NCBI RefSeq assembly: GCF_001294575.1
Contig: NZ_CP012676.1
Coordinates: 4,606,001 to 4,670,000 of the forward strand
Direction of reading: 5' to 3'
Origin: Pseudomonas versuta
GTDB taxonomy: Bacteria > Pseudomonadota > Gammaproteobacteria > Pseudomonadales > Pseudomonadaceae
Length of the DNA stretch: 64,000 nucleotides
The first letter of the stretch is position 1. Each line of letters opens with the position of its first letter. The notes under the pieces were generated by a model that saw only the letters and a list, made by a program, of their open reading frames with translations, searched no databases and was not told the origin of the DNA. This document shows positions 37,390 through 46,145 of the stretch, piece by piece. A program made the position numbers and the translations under genes.

Positions 37390-38538
37390 TTACGCCAAAA
37401 GTGCAGGCAGCTCTTTGTTCAGCGCCAGTTTTTCGCGAACCGCCTCACCTGTCAGGGCATAACCGAGCAATTTGCCTTCACTGTCCCTGCACAATGCCTT
37501 GATATCGGCGCCTTGACCCTCCACGGTCCACACGCCTTCATGCCCACGCGGCACGGGGGACACTACAAGCGGGCAAACCGGGGTTTTGACGGTAATCGGC
37601 ATCGCACCGTAGCTGACGGCCGTGGGGTTGCCTGCCAGGGTTTGCGCCAGGGCCCGGGCACAGCTCATCAGCGGCATGACATACAACAGGCTCAAGCCAT
37701 CGACCTCGGCACAGTCGCCCAGGGCATAGATGTTGTCATGGGAGGTTTTGAGCTGGCGATTGACCTCGATTCCCCGATTGACCCGAATCCCCGCGGCAGC
37801 GGCCATATCGATGCGCGGGCGCAAACCAATGGCTGACACTACGACATCGCAGTCGATCACGCTGGCATCCGACAAATGCGCCTGGAGCCCATCTTCAGTG
37901 CGTTGCAGGCGGGTCAGTACCGGGCCCAGGTGCAAGCGCGCGCCCAGGCTCTCAAGGCCGGCCTTGACCGCTGCAGCGGCGGCGGGATGCAACAGGGTTG
38001 GCATGACCTGCTCGCAGGGTGCGACCAGATCAACTTCATAACCGCCTGCGATCAAGTCATTGGCAAACTCACAGCCGATCAGGCCTGCGCCCAGAATCAA
38101 TACCCGGCGCTTGCCTGCGGCGGCGGCGCGAAAGCGGGCGTAGTCTTCAAGGTCGTTGATCGGGTAGATCGCGTCCTGGGCATCACCTTCTACCGGCACC
38201 TGCACCGTTTGCGCGCCCCACGCCAGAATCAGGTCGCGATAGGGAACGGCTTCTTCGCCGATCCACAGCTGCTTGTGACCCGGATCGATCCCGCTGATGC
38301 GGGTGTGGGTCCGTATCTGGGCGTTGAGCTGTTGCGCCATGGCGCCGGGCATCGCCATGCTCAGGCCGTCAGCTTCTTTATTCTTGCCAAAGCCGGTGGA
38401 CAGCATCGGCTTGGAGTAGGAGCGGCCGTCATCAGCCGTGATCAGCAGCAGCGGGGTTTCGCTGTCCAGCTTGCGAAATTCCCGGGCCAGATTGTAGCCG
38501 GCCAGGCCGGTACCAACGATCACGACAGGTGCGTTCAT
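37390..38538 (-). CDS. Rubredoxin-NAD(+) reductase
   Basis: 382-aa FAD/NAD(P)H-dependent reductase that transfers electrons to rubredoxin. FAD site [17 protein letters not shown] at the N-terminus, NAD site [17 protein letters not shown] (about 145-160; here VLILGAG), the GDCAEV segment with flavin contact, and C-terminal [17 protein letters not shown]. The ATG at 38538 has GGAGATTGGA before it, so the longer frame to 38550 is rejected. It lies 40 bases downstream of rubA; together they form an electron chain to alkane or other monooxygenases or peroxide/superoxide detoxification. No alkB is present. Confidence 0.92.
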   Translation of the reverse strand: MNAPVVIVGTGLAGYNLAREFRKLDSETPLLLITADDGRSYSKPMLSTGFGKNKEADGLSMAMPGAMAQQLNAQIRTHTRISGIDPGHKQLWIGEEAVPYRDLILAWGAQTVQVPVEGDAQDAIYPINDLEDYARFRAAAAGKRRVLILGAGLIGCEFANDLIAGGYEVDLVAPCEQVMPTLLHPAAAAAVKAGLESLGARLHLGPVLTRLQRTEDGLQAHLSDASVIDCDVVVSAIGLRPRIDMAAAAGIRVNRGIEVNRQLKTSHDNIYALGDCAEVDGLSLLYVMPLMSCARALAQTLAGNPTAVSYGAMPITVKTPVCPLVVSPVPRGHEGVWTVEGQGADIKALCRDSEGKLLGYALTGEAVREKLALNKELPALLA

Positions 38539-38578
38539 TCCAATCTCCATGGGTGTGAGTCAGTTTTAAGGGGGTAGA

Positions 38579-38746
38579 TCAGTTGATTTCGATCATCTCG
38601 AAATCCATCTTGCCAACGCCGCAGTCCGGGCACAGCCAGTCTTCAGGTACGTCTTGCCACAGCGTACCGGGGGCAATGCCGTCATCCGGCCAGCCGTCGG
38701 CTTCGTTATAAATCAGTCCACATACGATGCATTGCCACTTTTTCAT
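38579..38746 (-). CDS. rubA: Rubredoxin
   Basis: 55-aa iron protein with the two CxxCG-type loops [13 protein letters not shown] and CPDCGVGK that ligate a single Fe(Cys)4 centre. ATG at 38746 gives [10 protein letters not shown]; the small upstream extension is not conserved. It is reduced by the adjacent reductase. Pseudomonads often carry two rubredoxin genes in tandem here; only one is seen. Confidence 0.95.
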   Translation of the reverse strand: MKKWQCIVCGLIYNEADGWPDDGIAPGTLWQDVPEDWLCPDCGVGKMDFEMIEIN

Positions 38747-38946
38747 GGGGTATTTCCTCAAGTTCAGGCTAATAGGAGGCCACAGGCTTTTTCAGATCAG
38801 CCAGGTCACTCGTCAATTCAGGGCGTTTTGTACTGATGCCTATCGATAGATGCAAGCACGATTACTGCCAAAAAATCCCCGGCCGCTCAATCAAAGATCC
38901 GCGTGATAAGCTCGCCGGCCTCAATGGCTGCCAATTATGACCCACT
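38747..38946. promoter_or_regulatory. rubA / ubiC divergent promoter region
   Basis: 200 non-coding bases holding the divergent promoters. A possible dyad around CTATCGATAG (38841-38850) is a perfect 10-base palindrome. No other strong elements were seen. Confidence 0.35.
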
Positions 38947-39510
38947 GTGCCGCACTTAACTTACCCGCTGATCTCCCCTGTCTGGCTTGAAAAAGACCAG
39001 CTTCCTGCATTGCCTGATGAACAAGTCCTCGACTGGCTGTTCGATCAAGGCTCCTTGACCCGTCGCCTGACTGCGCTTTCCCGTGGAGCCTTTAGCGTGC
39101 TGCCGCTTTTTGAGGGCTGGCAGGCCTTGCGCCCGGATGAGTGTGCGGCCCTGAGCCTGCCCGAAGGCAGCGAGGGCTGGGTGCGTGAAGTGTATTTGCA
39201 CGGTCAGCAGCAGCCGTGGGTGTTTGCCCGCAGCGTGGCGGCTAAAAGCGCTCTGGAAGATGGTGCATTGAATATGGACGAGCTGGGCACCCGGTCACTG
39301 GGTGAACTGCTGTTTTGTGATCAGGCTTTTGAGCGCGGTGCTTTGCAAGTGTGCCACTACCCGCGTGCCTGGTTGCCTGCTGCCGATCAGGCAGATCTGC
39401 TGTGGGGCCGCCGTTCGCGCTTTGTACGCGGAGCATTGAGCGTGCTGGTGGCCGAGGTGTTTTTACCAAAACTGTGGGCCGCCCTGAGTGCCCGGCCGGA
39501 GAACAACTGA
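38947..39510 (+). CDS. ubiC: Chorismate pyruvate-lyase
   Basis: 187-aa enzyme that removes pyruvate from chorismate to make 4-hydroxybenzoate, the ubiquinone ring precursor. Recognisable segments: WLFDQGSLTRRLTALS (catalytic arginine region), WVREVYLHGQQQPWVFARSV, LGELLF, and WGRRSRFV with LVAEVFLP at the end. It starts with GTG at 38947; the ATG 10 bases upstream is out of frame. It abuts ubiA with TGA-ATG. Confidence 0.94.
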   Translation: MPHLTYPLISPVWLEKDQLPALPDEQVLDWLFDQGSLTRRLTALSRGAFSVLPLFEGWQALRPDECAALSLPEGSEGWVREVYLHGQQQPWVFARSVAAKSALEDGALNMDELGTRSLGELLFCDQAFERGALQVCHYPRAWLPAADQADLLWGRRSRFVRGALSVLVAEVFLPKLWAALSARPENN

Positions 39511-40401
39511 ATGTACGTGCGCCTGCTCAAGTCACTCAATCGCCTGAACCCTCGCGCCTGGGACTTCATCCAGCTGACCCGCATGGACAAGCCCATCGGC
39601 ATTTACCTGCTGCTTTGGCCCACGCTGTGGGCGCTGTGGGTTGCCGCCAAGGGCGTGCCTTCGCTGAGCAACCTGCTGATCTTTGTCTTCGGGGTAATCC
39701 TGACCCGTGCCGGCGGTTGTGTCATTAACGACTTTGCCGATCGCAAAGTTGATGGCCACGTCAAACGTACAGAACAGCGGCCATTGGTCAGTGGAAAAAT
39801 CAGCAGCAAAGAGGCATTGGTGTTTTTTGCGCTGCTGATGGGGATCAGTTTCCTGCTGGTGCTGTGCACTAATGCGCCGACCATCTGGCTGTCATTCGGC
39901 GGCCTGGCGCTGGCTGCAAGCTACCCGTTCATGAAGCGCTACACCTACTACCCGCAAGTGGTACTGGGGGCGGCGTTCTCATGGGGCATGCCCATGGCAT
40001 TCACCGCCGAGACCGGCAGCCTGCCTGCCGCTGCCTGGTTGCTGTACATCGCCAACCTGCTGTGGACCGTGGGCTACGACACCTACTACGCCATGACCGA
40101 CCGCGAAGATGATTTGAAAATCGGAGTCAAATCCACCGCCATTCTGTTTGGCGATGCTGACCGCATGATCATCCTTACCCTGCAAGGCCTGGCGCTTGGC
40201 TGCCTGCTGCTGGCAGGTACGCACTTCGAACTGGGCGGCTGGTTCCACCTCGGCCTGCTAGTCGCGGCCGGGTGCTTCGTGTGGGAGTTCTGGTATACCC
40301 GCGACCGCGACCCGCAGCGCTGTTTCAAAGCCTTCCTGCACAACCACTGGGCCGGGTTGGCAATCTTTGTAGGCATCGTCCTGAATTACGCATTGGGATG
40401 A
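39511..40401 (+). CDS. ubiA: 4-hydroxybenzoate octaprenyltransferase
   Basis: 296-aa membrane prenyltransferase with about eight helices. The two aspartate-rich motifs are [20 protein letters not shown] (first) and [20 protein letters not shown] (second), binding the prenyl diphosphate-Mg. It joins 4-hydroxybenzoate to the polyprenyl tail in ubiquinone synthesis. Start immediately after ubiC. The gene is followed by a REP element. Confidence 0.96.
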   Translation: MYVRLLKSLNRLNPRAWDFIQLTRMDKPIGIYLLLWPTLWALWVAAKGVPSLSNLLIFVFGVILTRAGGCVINDFADRKVDGHVKRTEQRPLVSGKISSKEALVFFALLMGISFLLVLCTNAPTIWLSFGGLALAASYPFMKRYTYYPQVVLGAAFSWGMPMAFTAETGSLPAAAWLLYIANLLWTVGYDTYYAMTDREDDLKIGVKSTAILFGDADRMIILTLQGLALGCLLLAGTHFELGGWFHLGLLVAAGCFVWEFWYTRDRDPQRCFKAFLHNHWAGLAIFVGIVLNYALG

Positions 40402-40412
40402 ATAAACGGCCC

Positions 40413-40482
40413 CTGTAGGAGCGAGCTTGCTCGCGAGCTTTTCAATTCAACAGACAGCTCGCGAGCAAGCCCGCTCCTACGG
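40413..40482. repeat. REP-type palindrome overlapping the 3' end of the acylase gene
   Basis: Left arm CTGTAGGAGCGAGCTTGCTC then GCGAGCT; right arm AGCTCGC then GAGCAAGCCCGCTCCTACGG. It lies between convergent ubiA and the acylase. The TAG stop of the acylase (complement of 40477-40479) is the TAG of the REP arm GTAGGAGCGG. Confidence 0.96.
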
Positions 40483-42861
40483 TTGGTTGGGCACCAGGCG
40501 CAAGAGGCTGCGGGTATTGAGCTGGATTTCCGTCTCGTCGAGATGCGGGATGCTGTAGTCGCCTTCGATGTAGGACTGGGCCTGGTCGCTGTAGTGTCTG
40601 TCGAAGGGCACGCCGCTTTGGCCCACCGGGTTGATGGTCAGGCTGTGGGACGGATCGGCAAAGTCGATCAGGCGTCTGGTCGACGGACCGTAGGTCACTG
40701 CCCAGGGGGCGGGGCCGAGTTTGGCGCTGAGATTGTTTGGCACTTCATGGCTGCCGGGGGCCTCGAAGGGGCCGACGTTAAACAGCCAGTCCAGCGGTTT
40801 CTGTCGTCCCAGCGGGTGGTCGTGAGTCAGGGTATGCGCCTTGCCCCAGCGCCATTGCGCCGGGTCATCACCCAGGGTGGCTTTCAACTGCGCGATGCTG
40901 GTTTGCCAGGCGACTTTGACCGTGTCGGCCCGGGTCTCTTTTTGCGCCGTATTGCGGTTGTCCCACCACGGCGAGTCCGGGCTTGCAGCGAGGCGTGGCA
41001 AGGCGTCGTCGATCACCCGGGTGGTCAGCAAGGTGTCAAAAAAAGCATCGCCCAATTCATCATGCATCGCGGCGTCAGCCAGGCTGAACAGGAACTGGCT
41101 GAACAACGTGGCGGCCGTTGAATCCAGCGGGTAATCGCCCTGCCATTGCGCCAGTTGTTCTATCAGCTGGCGTTCGGCCGGATCGCTGACCACTTCACGC
41201 AACACCGGTAATAGCGGCTTGAGCACACGCTGGGCGTAGTCGGTGCGTGTACCCAGTTGCAGCGCCTGGCTGTTTTTCAGGTTCCACTTCACGCCGGGGT
41301 CACTGAGCTGGCGATTGAGCTGCTGGCCGCGATCCGCCAGGTTGTAGTAACCGGGTATCTCAATGCCGGCAGGCGACACCGGCTGGAAGTTGGCCGACAC
41401 GATATAGCCCCGCGCCGGGTTCTCTTCCTGGGGGTTTGCGCTGAACGGGTAGAAACCGTCTTTGTCAGCCTGACGGGTACTGCCATCCAGAATAAAAGCC
41501 GGATTGACCCCGGCCGGGCGTTTGGGCAATTGCGCCGCGGCCCACCAGCCGATGTCGCCCTTGGCGTTTGCCCACACCAGATTCAGGCCCGGCGCGTGAA
41601 TGTAGGTGGCGGCCGTGCGTGCCTTGCTCAACGTGTCGGCGCGGTTGAGTTGGTAAAAGCCTTCGAGGATCGGATCCCGGGTTTCCAGAAAGCCCCACCA
41701 CATCGCGACCGGCGTGCTGCCGGCCGCAGACCCGAGTACATCGTTGATGATCGGGCCATGGGGTGACTGGCGCAGGGTGAGCGTCACCGGTGGCTGGCCT
41801 TTGACCGCTATTTGCTGTTCGCTGCTGCTCATGTCGACCCACTGACCGTGGTACCACACCTGATTCGGGTTGTCGGGATTGGTCTTCTCGGCAATCAGGT
41901 CCAGATCATCGTTCTGGAACATGGTCAGGCTCCAGCCAAAGTCGCGGTTGTTGCCCAGGAAGGCGAACGGTACCAGCGCCTGATGGTAGCCGTAGAGCTC
42001 AAAATCGGGTGCCGAGAGTTGCGCCTCGTACCACACCGATGGGGTCGAGAAGCGAATGTGCGGGTCGCCTGCCAGCAGCGGCTTGCCACTTTCGGTGCGC
42101 TTGCCCGACACGACCCAGGCATTGCTGCCCTCAAACTGTGGCAGGCCGGCCTGACTCAAGGCCTGATCGCTCAGTTGGGCGAGGGAGCCGAGGTTTTTCC
42201 AGTCGTTGTTCGAGAGTGCCGGGGCCAATACGCCCCGGGGCTGCCAGTCGAGATCGAAGACTTGCAGGTAGCCGCTGCCCAACTGGTCACGGACGTAGGT
42301 CAGCAATGGCTCTGTGCGAAAGGCGGCTGCAAAGCTGTAGGCCATGTAACCGGCGACGCTGATCGTGTCTTCAGCGGTGAATGGCCTCGGGGTGATGCCC
42401 AGCACGTCAAACTCCACCGGTCTGGCATGGGTGGCCTGGTACTGGTTGATCCCGTCCAGATAGGCTTGCAGCGCCAGCCAGGAAGGCGACTGATGATCCA
42501 GTTCGGCGACATAGCTGGCGGCACGTTCGCGAATGCGCAGGCTGCGGAACAACTTGTCGGTATCGACCAGTTTGGGCCCGAGTACCTCGGCCAGTTCCCC
42601 ACGGGCCAGGCGGCGCATTATTTCCATCTGAAACAGACGGTCTTGCGCCTGCACATAGCCGAGGGCGCGGTACATGTCGGTCTGGTTGCCTGCGCGGATA
42701 TGCGGCACCCCGCGCTCGTCATAACGCACCGTGACCGGGCCTTGCAGTGTGTTCAGCCCGACCTGCCCCTGGCGCATGGGCAACTTGCTTTGCACATACC
42801 AGATACCCCCGCCCGCGATGGCGGCAATAACGAGGGCGGTTACGGTCAGGCTGCGTTTCAT
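40477..42861 (-). CDS. Penicillin acylase family (Ntn-hydrolase) protein, HacB/QuiP-like
   Basis: 794-aa periplasmic Ntn-hydrolase precursor. N-terminal hydrophobic anchor/signal (LTVTALVIAAIAGGGIWYV), alpha-chain region with TVRYDERGVPHIRA and ALGYVQAQDRLFQMEIMRRLARG, and the self-cleavage/nucleophile site GSNAWVVSGKRT, where the Ser after Gly becomes the N-terminal nucleophile. A conserved LLAGDPH follows. Homologs hydrolyse acyl-homoserine lactones or beta-lactam amides; substrate here cannot be set, though its position two genes from an EF-Tu-type prolyl hydroxylase recalls P. aeruginosa HacB. The stop codon comes from a REP element. Downstream of and close to the thioredoxin-like gene at 42898. 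Confidence 0.85.
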   Translation of the reverse strand: MKRSLTVTALVIAAIAGGGIWYVQSKLPMRQGQVGLNTLQGPVTVRYDERGVPHIRAGNQTDMYRALGYVQAQDRLFQMEIMRRLARGELAEVLGPKLVDTDKLFRSLRIRERAASYVAELDHQSPSWLALQAYLDGINQYQATHARPVEFDVLGITPRPFTAEDTISVAGYMAYSFAAAFRTEPLLTYVRDQLGSGYLQVFDLDWQPRGVLAPALSNNDWKNLGSLAQLSDQALSQAGLPQFEGSNAWVVSGKRTESGKPLLAGDPHIRFSTPSVWYEAQLSAPDFELYGYHQALVPFAFLGNNRDFGWSLTMFQNDDLDLIAEKTNPDNPNQVWYHGQWVDMSSSEQQIAVKGQPPVTLTLRQSPHGPIINDVLGSAAGSTPVAMWWGFLETRDPILEGFYQLNRADTLSKARTAATYIHAPGLNLVWANAKGDIGWWAAAQLPKRPAGVNPAFILDGSTRQADKDGFYPFSANPQEENPARGYIVSANFQPVSPAGIEIPGYYNLADRGQQLNRQLSDPGVKWNLKNSQALQLGTRTDYAQRVLKPLLPVLREVVSDPAERQLIEQLAQWQGDYPLDSTAATLFSQFLFSLADAAMHDELGDAFFDTLLTTRVIDDALPRLAASPDSPWWDNRNTAQKETRADTVKVAWQTSIAQLKATLGDDPAQWRWGKAHTLTHDHPLGRQKPLDWLFNVGPFEAPGSHEVPNNLSAKLGPAPWAVTYGPSTRRLIDFADPSHSLTINPVGQSGVPFDRHYSDQAQSYIEGDYSIPHLDETEIQLNTRSLLRLVPNQP

Positions 42862-42897
42862 GGTGCAACTCCTTGTAATTTTTCTGCACCGAAGCGC

Positions 42898-43482
42898 TTA
42901 GTGTGAAGCGCCAGCATCCTGCCATGGGCAATAGCAGCCAACGGCCATGGTGTGGGTGGCTTTTACCGGGCGGCCTTCGCTCAATGCCTGCAGGATGGGC
43001 TCGATAAAACTGTTGCTGGCATTACAAGTGGCGCCTTCACTGTAGGGGCCAAAGTAGGCCAGCTGGCCGCTGCGGTCCCAGATGGCCACAGCCGGGCTGG
43101 CGCTCAGGTGCTCGGCGCCTGGCAGGTTGGGCAATGGCTTTATCGCGCCAAGGGTGGCGGGCAACTGGCCGTGGGTGCCGGGCTTTTGCACGGAGTAGAA
43201 CGCAACGCCCAGCGGTACATAATGCGCCAGCAGTTCGCGCAGGTGCTGCTGGTTGCCGACATTGCACGGGCAGGCCGGGTCCCAAAAATGCACCACGCGA
43301 ATCGGTCCCGGGCCTGAAAGCTCGGCCGGCAGGCTCAGCACGTCCCCGGCGAACAGTGCGGTGCGGTCGCTGAAGGCGCGAATGTAGCGACCCTGAAACC
43401 AGTCGTAGGCCAGCCATAAACCCACGGCACATATCAGCGTCAGCAGGCAGGCAAGCAGGGTTTTTAAAGTGGGCACAGGCAT
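42898..43482 (-). CDS. Membrane-anchored thioredoxin-like protein
   Basis: 194-aa protein with an N-terminal membrane helix (LLACLLTLICAVGLWLAYDWF) and a periplasmic thioredoxin-like domain. The redox-site position reads HFWDPACPCNVGN, so it has C-P-C rather than CxxC; further cysteines are in GATCNASN and the C-terminal VGCYCPWQD. It is followed after 36 bases by the acylase, likely one operon. Family resembles DUF6436-type thioredoxin-fold proteins of unknown function. Redox or metal-handling roles are inference. Confidence 0.7.
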   Translation of the reverse strand: MPVPTLKTLLACLLTLICAVGLWLAYDWFQGRYIRAFSDRTALFAGDVLSLPAELSGPGPIRVVHFWDPACPCNVGNQQHLRELLAHYVPLGVAFYSVQKPGTHGQLPATLGAIKPLPNLPGAEHLSASPAVAIWDRSGQLAYFGPYSEGATCNASNSFIEPILQALSEGRPVKATHTMAVGCYCPWQDAGASH

Positions 43483-43590
43483 GCAAATAGGTCCTCGAAG
43501 GCCGCGTAGCTTGCCATGCTTGAACTGACAGATGAATATTCCGGTCTATAAAGCCTGTTTTGCGCACATGCGCCCTGTCTGGAAACTCTT

Positions 43591-44532
43591 ATGCCTGCCC
43601 CGTTTGCTCCCGATTCCTTGCGCGCCAGCTTGCAGCCTCTGCACGACGGCCAGCCATTGTCGCGGGAGGGGCTGGCGTACCAACATTTCTACGGGCTGGA
43701 TTTCCCGCAGCGGGAAGTGCCGGTGCGCCGACAATTGGGGCGCTTCAGTGCCGGCGGCTACGACCTGGTCAGCCAGGTCTGGTGGCCAGAGTCCACCCCG
43801 GTGGCGACGCTCTTCGTCATCCATGGTTTTTACGATCACATGGGCTTGTATCGGCACGTCATTGAGTGGGGGTTGAATCGAGGTTTCGTGGTCATTGCCT
43901 GCGACTTGCCCGGGCACGGGCTTTCGAGTGGCGCGCGGGCCAGCATTGACGATTTCGCGCAGTACCAGGCGGTGCTGCAAGGGCTGTTTATCGAGGCCCA
44001 ATCCCTGGCACTGCCGCAACCCTGGCACCTGTGCGGGCAAAGTACCGGAGGCGCGATTGTGCTTGATCATGCGCTGCGTCAGGGCGATCAAAGCCCGGCA
44101 CAAGGACGGGTAATTCTGCTTGCGCCATTGATCAGGCCCAAGGACTGGCGTTGGTCGAAGTTCAGCTATTACCTGCTCAGGGGGTTCGTCAAAGGCATCG
44201 CCCGGCGTTTCAGCGAGAACTCCAACGATCCGCAATTCTTACCGTTCCTGCAGGCCGATCCGCTGCAGCCGGTGCGTCTGCCAACAGCATGGGTGGGTGC
44301 GCTGGCGCGCTGGATCCCGCGTATTGAGCGTGCAACACCCTGCTCGCGCCGGCCTCTGGTGATTCAGGGCGAAGCCGACAAGACGGTGGATTGGCAATAC
44401 AACCTTGAGGTACTGAAGACTAAATTCGATCAGCCAAAGGTGTTGTTGCTGCCAGAAGCCCGGCACCATCTGGCGAATGAAACGGCCGAGATTCGCGAGC
44501 GCTATTTCGCGTTTCTGAATAAACATCTGTAG
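43591..44532 (+). CDS. Alpha/beta hydrolase (serine aminopeptidase S33 / lysophospholipase type)
   Basis: 313-aa hydrolase. The oxyanion region is FVIHGFYDHMGLY, the nucleophile elbow is CGQSTGGAIV (Ser about residue 152), the acid in QGEADKTVD, and the histidine in EARHHLANE. Signal peptide absent, so probably cytosolic. Likely an esterase, monoacylglycerol lipase or lysophospholipase; the substrate is unknown. Divergent from the thioredoxin-like gene; its TAG stop lies in a REP element. Confidence 0.85.
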   Translation: MPAPFAPDSLRASLQPLHDGQPLSREGLAYQHFYGLDFPQREVPVRRQLGRFSAGGYDLVSQVWWPESTPVATLFVIHGFYDHMGLYRHVIEWGLNRGFVVIACDLPGHGLSSGARASIDDFAQYQAVLQGLFIEAQSLALPQPWHLCGQSTGGAIVLDHALRQGDQSPAQGRVILLAPLIRPKDWRWSKFSYYLLRGFVKGIARRFSENSNDPQFLPFLQADPLQPVRLPTAWVGALARWIPRIERATPCSRRPLVIQGEADKTVDWQYNLEVLKTKFDQPKVLLLPEARHHLANETAEIRERYFAFLNKHL

Positions 44533-44596
44533 GAGCGAGCAGTTTTCTATCCGGTACACCGTATTTAAGAGCTCGCCAGCAAGCTCGCTCCTGCGG
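44527..44596. repeat. Degenerate REP-type palindrome overlapping the 3' end of the hydrolase gene
   Basis: Left arm CTGTAGGAGCGAGC; right arm GCTCGCCAGCAAGCTCGCTC then CTGCGG. The inner part of the left arm is diverged. The hydrolase stop codon TAG (44530-44532) is contained in CTGTAGGAGCG. Confidence 0.88.
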
Positions 44597-44604
44597 GGCG
44601 TTGG

Positions 44605-45357
44605 TTATTGCGCCAGGCTGGAGGTGCTTTGGCCTACTGCCAGCCCGGCGCGGATCGCCGCCAGTGCCGCCAGGTAATAGGCTTTGCCGTCAGGCGATTC
44701 GGCGAAGGTGACGAACTCTTCCAGTTCCGGGTCAGACAGGTCGCGATACACGTAGAGCAACGTGTTATCCAGCTCACCCGCAATTTGCTCCATCAAGCGC
44801 TGGCGCTGGCCATCCAGCATGCCTTGGGCCTGTCCACCGCCGAGCAACCCCGGAATCATCGAACTCAAACTGTCAGCGGCAACCCCGGCGATCGCCAGAG
44901 TGACTTCTGCGCCCGCTTCACGGGCCGGCAGTGCCCGTGACAAGTGGTTGATCAATAGCTGGCGAGTGGCGCTGGCTTCGATCCGGGGCAAGCCTTGTGC
45001 GTGCTTTGCCAACTGATCGCGGCGGGTGGCCAGCAGTTCTGCAGCCACAATCCGTCGGCCCAGCGGCGACTGGAAAAATGTCAGTGCAGGCACAGGGTCA
45101 GGCAGGGTGTTGCGCATTTTCTCTTTGGCACGCCGGTCCATCGCGTCGGGGGCAAAGCGCTGGTTGCTGTTATTGACCAGGGCTTGATAGACAGCAGGCG
45201 GCAGGTTGTTGCGATAGCGTTCCTGGGCGGCAGTAAGGGCATCAACAAAATGCGCGCGCTGTTCTGGCCACCCGGCAGTCGTGAACAGATCATCGAGGTT
45301 ATCTGCCCATGCGGGTAACGTGCAAAACATCATCAACAGTAAAAACAAGCGGCGCAT
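44605..45357 (-). CDS. DUF2059 domain-containing exported protein
   Basis: 250-aa protein with a Sec signal MRRLFLLLMMFCTLPAWA (cleavage after AWA) and a helical body ending in a DUF2059-like domain (LLYVYRDLSDPELEEFVTFAESPDGKAYY). The earlier part also carries a degenerate copy (ALTFFQSPLGRRIVAAEL). Periplasmic; function unknown. Convergent with the hydrolase, divergent from the 2OG oxygenase gene. Confidence 0.78.
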   Translation of the reverse strand: MRRLFLLLMMFCTLPAWADNLDDLFTTAGWPEQRAHFVDALTAAQERYRNNLPPAVYQALVNNSNQRFAPDAMDRRAKEKMRNTLPDPVPALTFFQSPLGRRIVAAELLATRRDQLAKHAQGLPRIEASATRQLLINHLSRALPAREAGAEVTLAIAGVAADSLSSMIPGLLGGGQAQGMLDGQRQRLMEQIAGELDNTLLYVYRDLSDPELEEFVTFAESPDGKAYYLAALAAIRAGLAVGQSTSSLAQ

Positions 45358-45509
45358 GAGGGACTCCTGTCTGCAGGGCGCTATTGTCCGGGTGTGGCGT
45401 AGGACTTGTCGAGAATTCGTCTCGCTCCAGGGGGCTTTAAATGCTCCGGTTAATTATTTCTACTCCGCCAGCTAGACGGAGCTGTCGGATTTTCAGACGT
45501 GTCGATATT

Positions 45510-46145
45510 ATGCGCGGCATGCAAATACCATCTGATCACCCGCTGTTGCTTCGCATCGTCGACGACCTGTACGCGCAGGGGTGGTCACAGCAAAATATCT
45601 TTCTGCCCGAGGCTTTGACCCTCGAACTGGCGGCGGAGTGCCATAAACGTTCGGCCGAGGGTGAACTGACCCCGGCGGCGGTCGGGCGCGGTATTGCCCA
45701 GGAGGTCCGCGAGGGGATACGCGGCGACCATATTCAATGGCTGGAGCCGGGAGAGGTTCTAGCCTGCGACAACTATCTGGGGTTAATGGAAAGCCTGCGA
45801 ATCGCCATGAATCGCAGGCTTTTTTTGGGCCTTGATGACTTTGAAAGTCACTTTGCCCTCTACCCGCCCGGAGCCTTCTACCTCAAGCATCTGGACCGCT
45901 TTCGCGATGATGACCGGCGCATGGTCTCGGCCGTGGTTTACCTCAACGAGGCCTGGCTGCCGGAACATGGCGGGCATTTGCGCATGTACCTGGACGATAA
46001 CGTCGACTATGACGTACTGCCGGTCGGTGGTTGTCTGGTGGTATTTCTCTCGGGCGAGATCCCCCATGAAGTGATGCCCGCGACCCGTGACCGGCTGTCG
46101 TTGACCGGCTGGTTTCGCCGTCGCGCTACAGAGGTGTTTGTATGA
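45510..46145 (+). CDS. 2-oxoglutarate/Fe(II) prolyl hydroxylase (EF-Tu hydroxylase type)
   Basis: About 211-aa double-stranded beta-helix dioxygenase. The iron triad is His and Asp in KHLDRF and His in GEIPHEVMP, and the 2OG-binding Arg lies in DRLSLTGWF; the YPPGAFYLKHLDRF and HGGHLRMYLDD segments match the Pseudomonas prolyl hydroxylase PPHD that hydroxylates a proline of EF-Tu. Start is uncertain: ATGs at 45510 and 45519 both fit; the longer frame to 45441 is not conserved. It is overlapped by the DUF523 gene (ATGA). Confidence 0.83.
   Translation: MRGMQIPSDHPLLLRIVDDLYAQGWSQQNIFLPEALTLELAAECHKRSAEGELTPAAVGRGIAQEVREGIRGDHIQWLEPGEVLACDNYLGLMESLRIAMNRRLFLGLDDFESHFALYPPGAFYLKHLDRFRDDDRRMVSAVVYLNEAWLPEHGGHLRMYLDDNVDYDVLPVGGCLVVFLSGEIPHEVMPATRDRLSLTGWFRRRATEVFV

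Noticed and set aside
38841..38850. Palindrome CTATCGATAG in the rubA/ubiC gap as an operator
   Set aside because: Ten-base palindromes of this composition occur often by chance and no further symmetry surrounds it.
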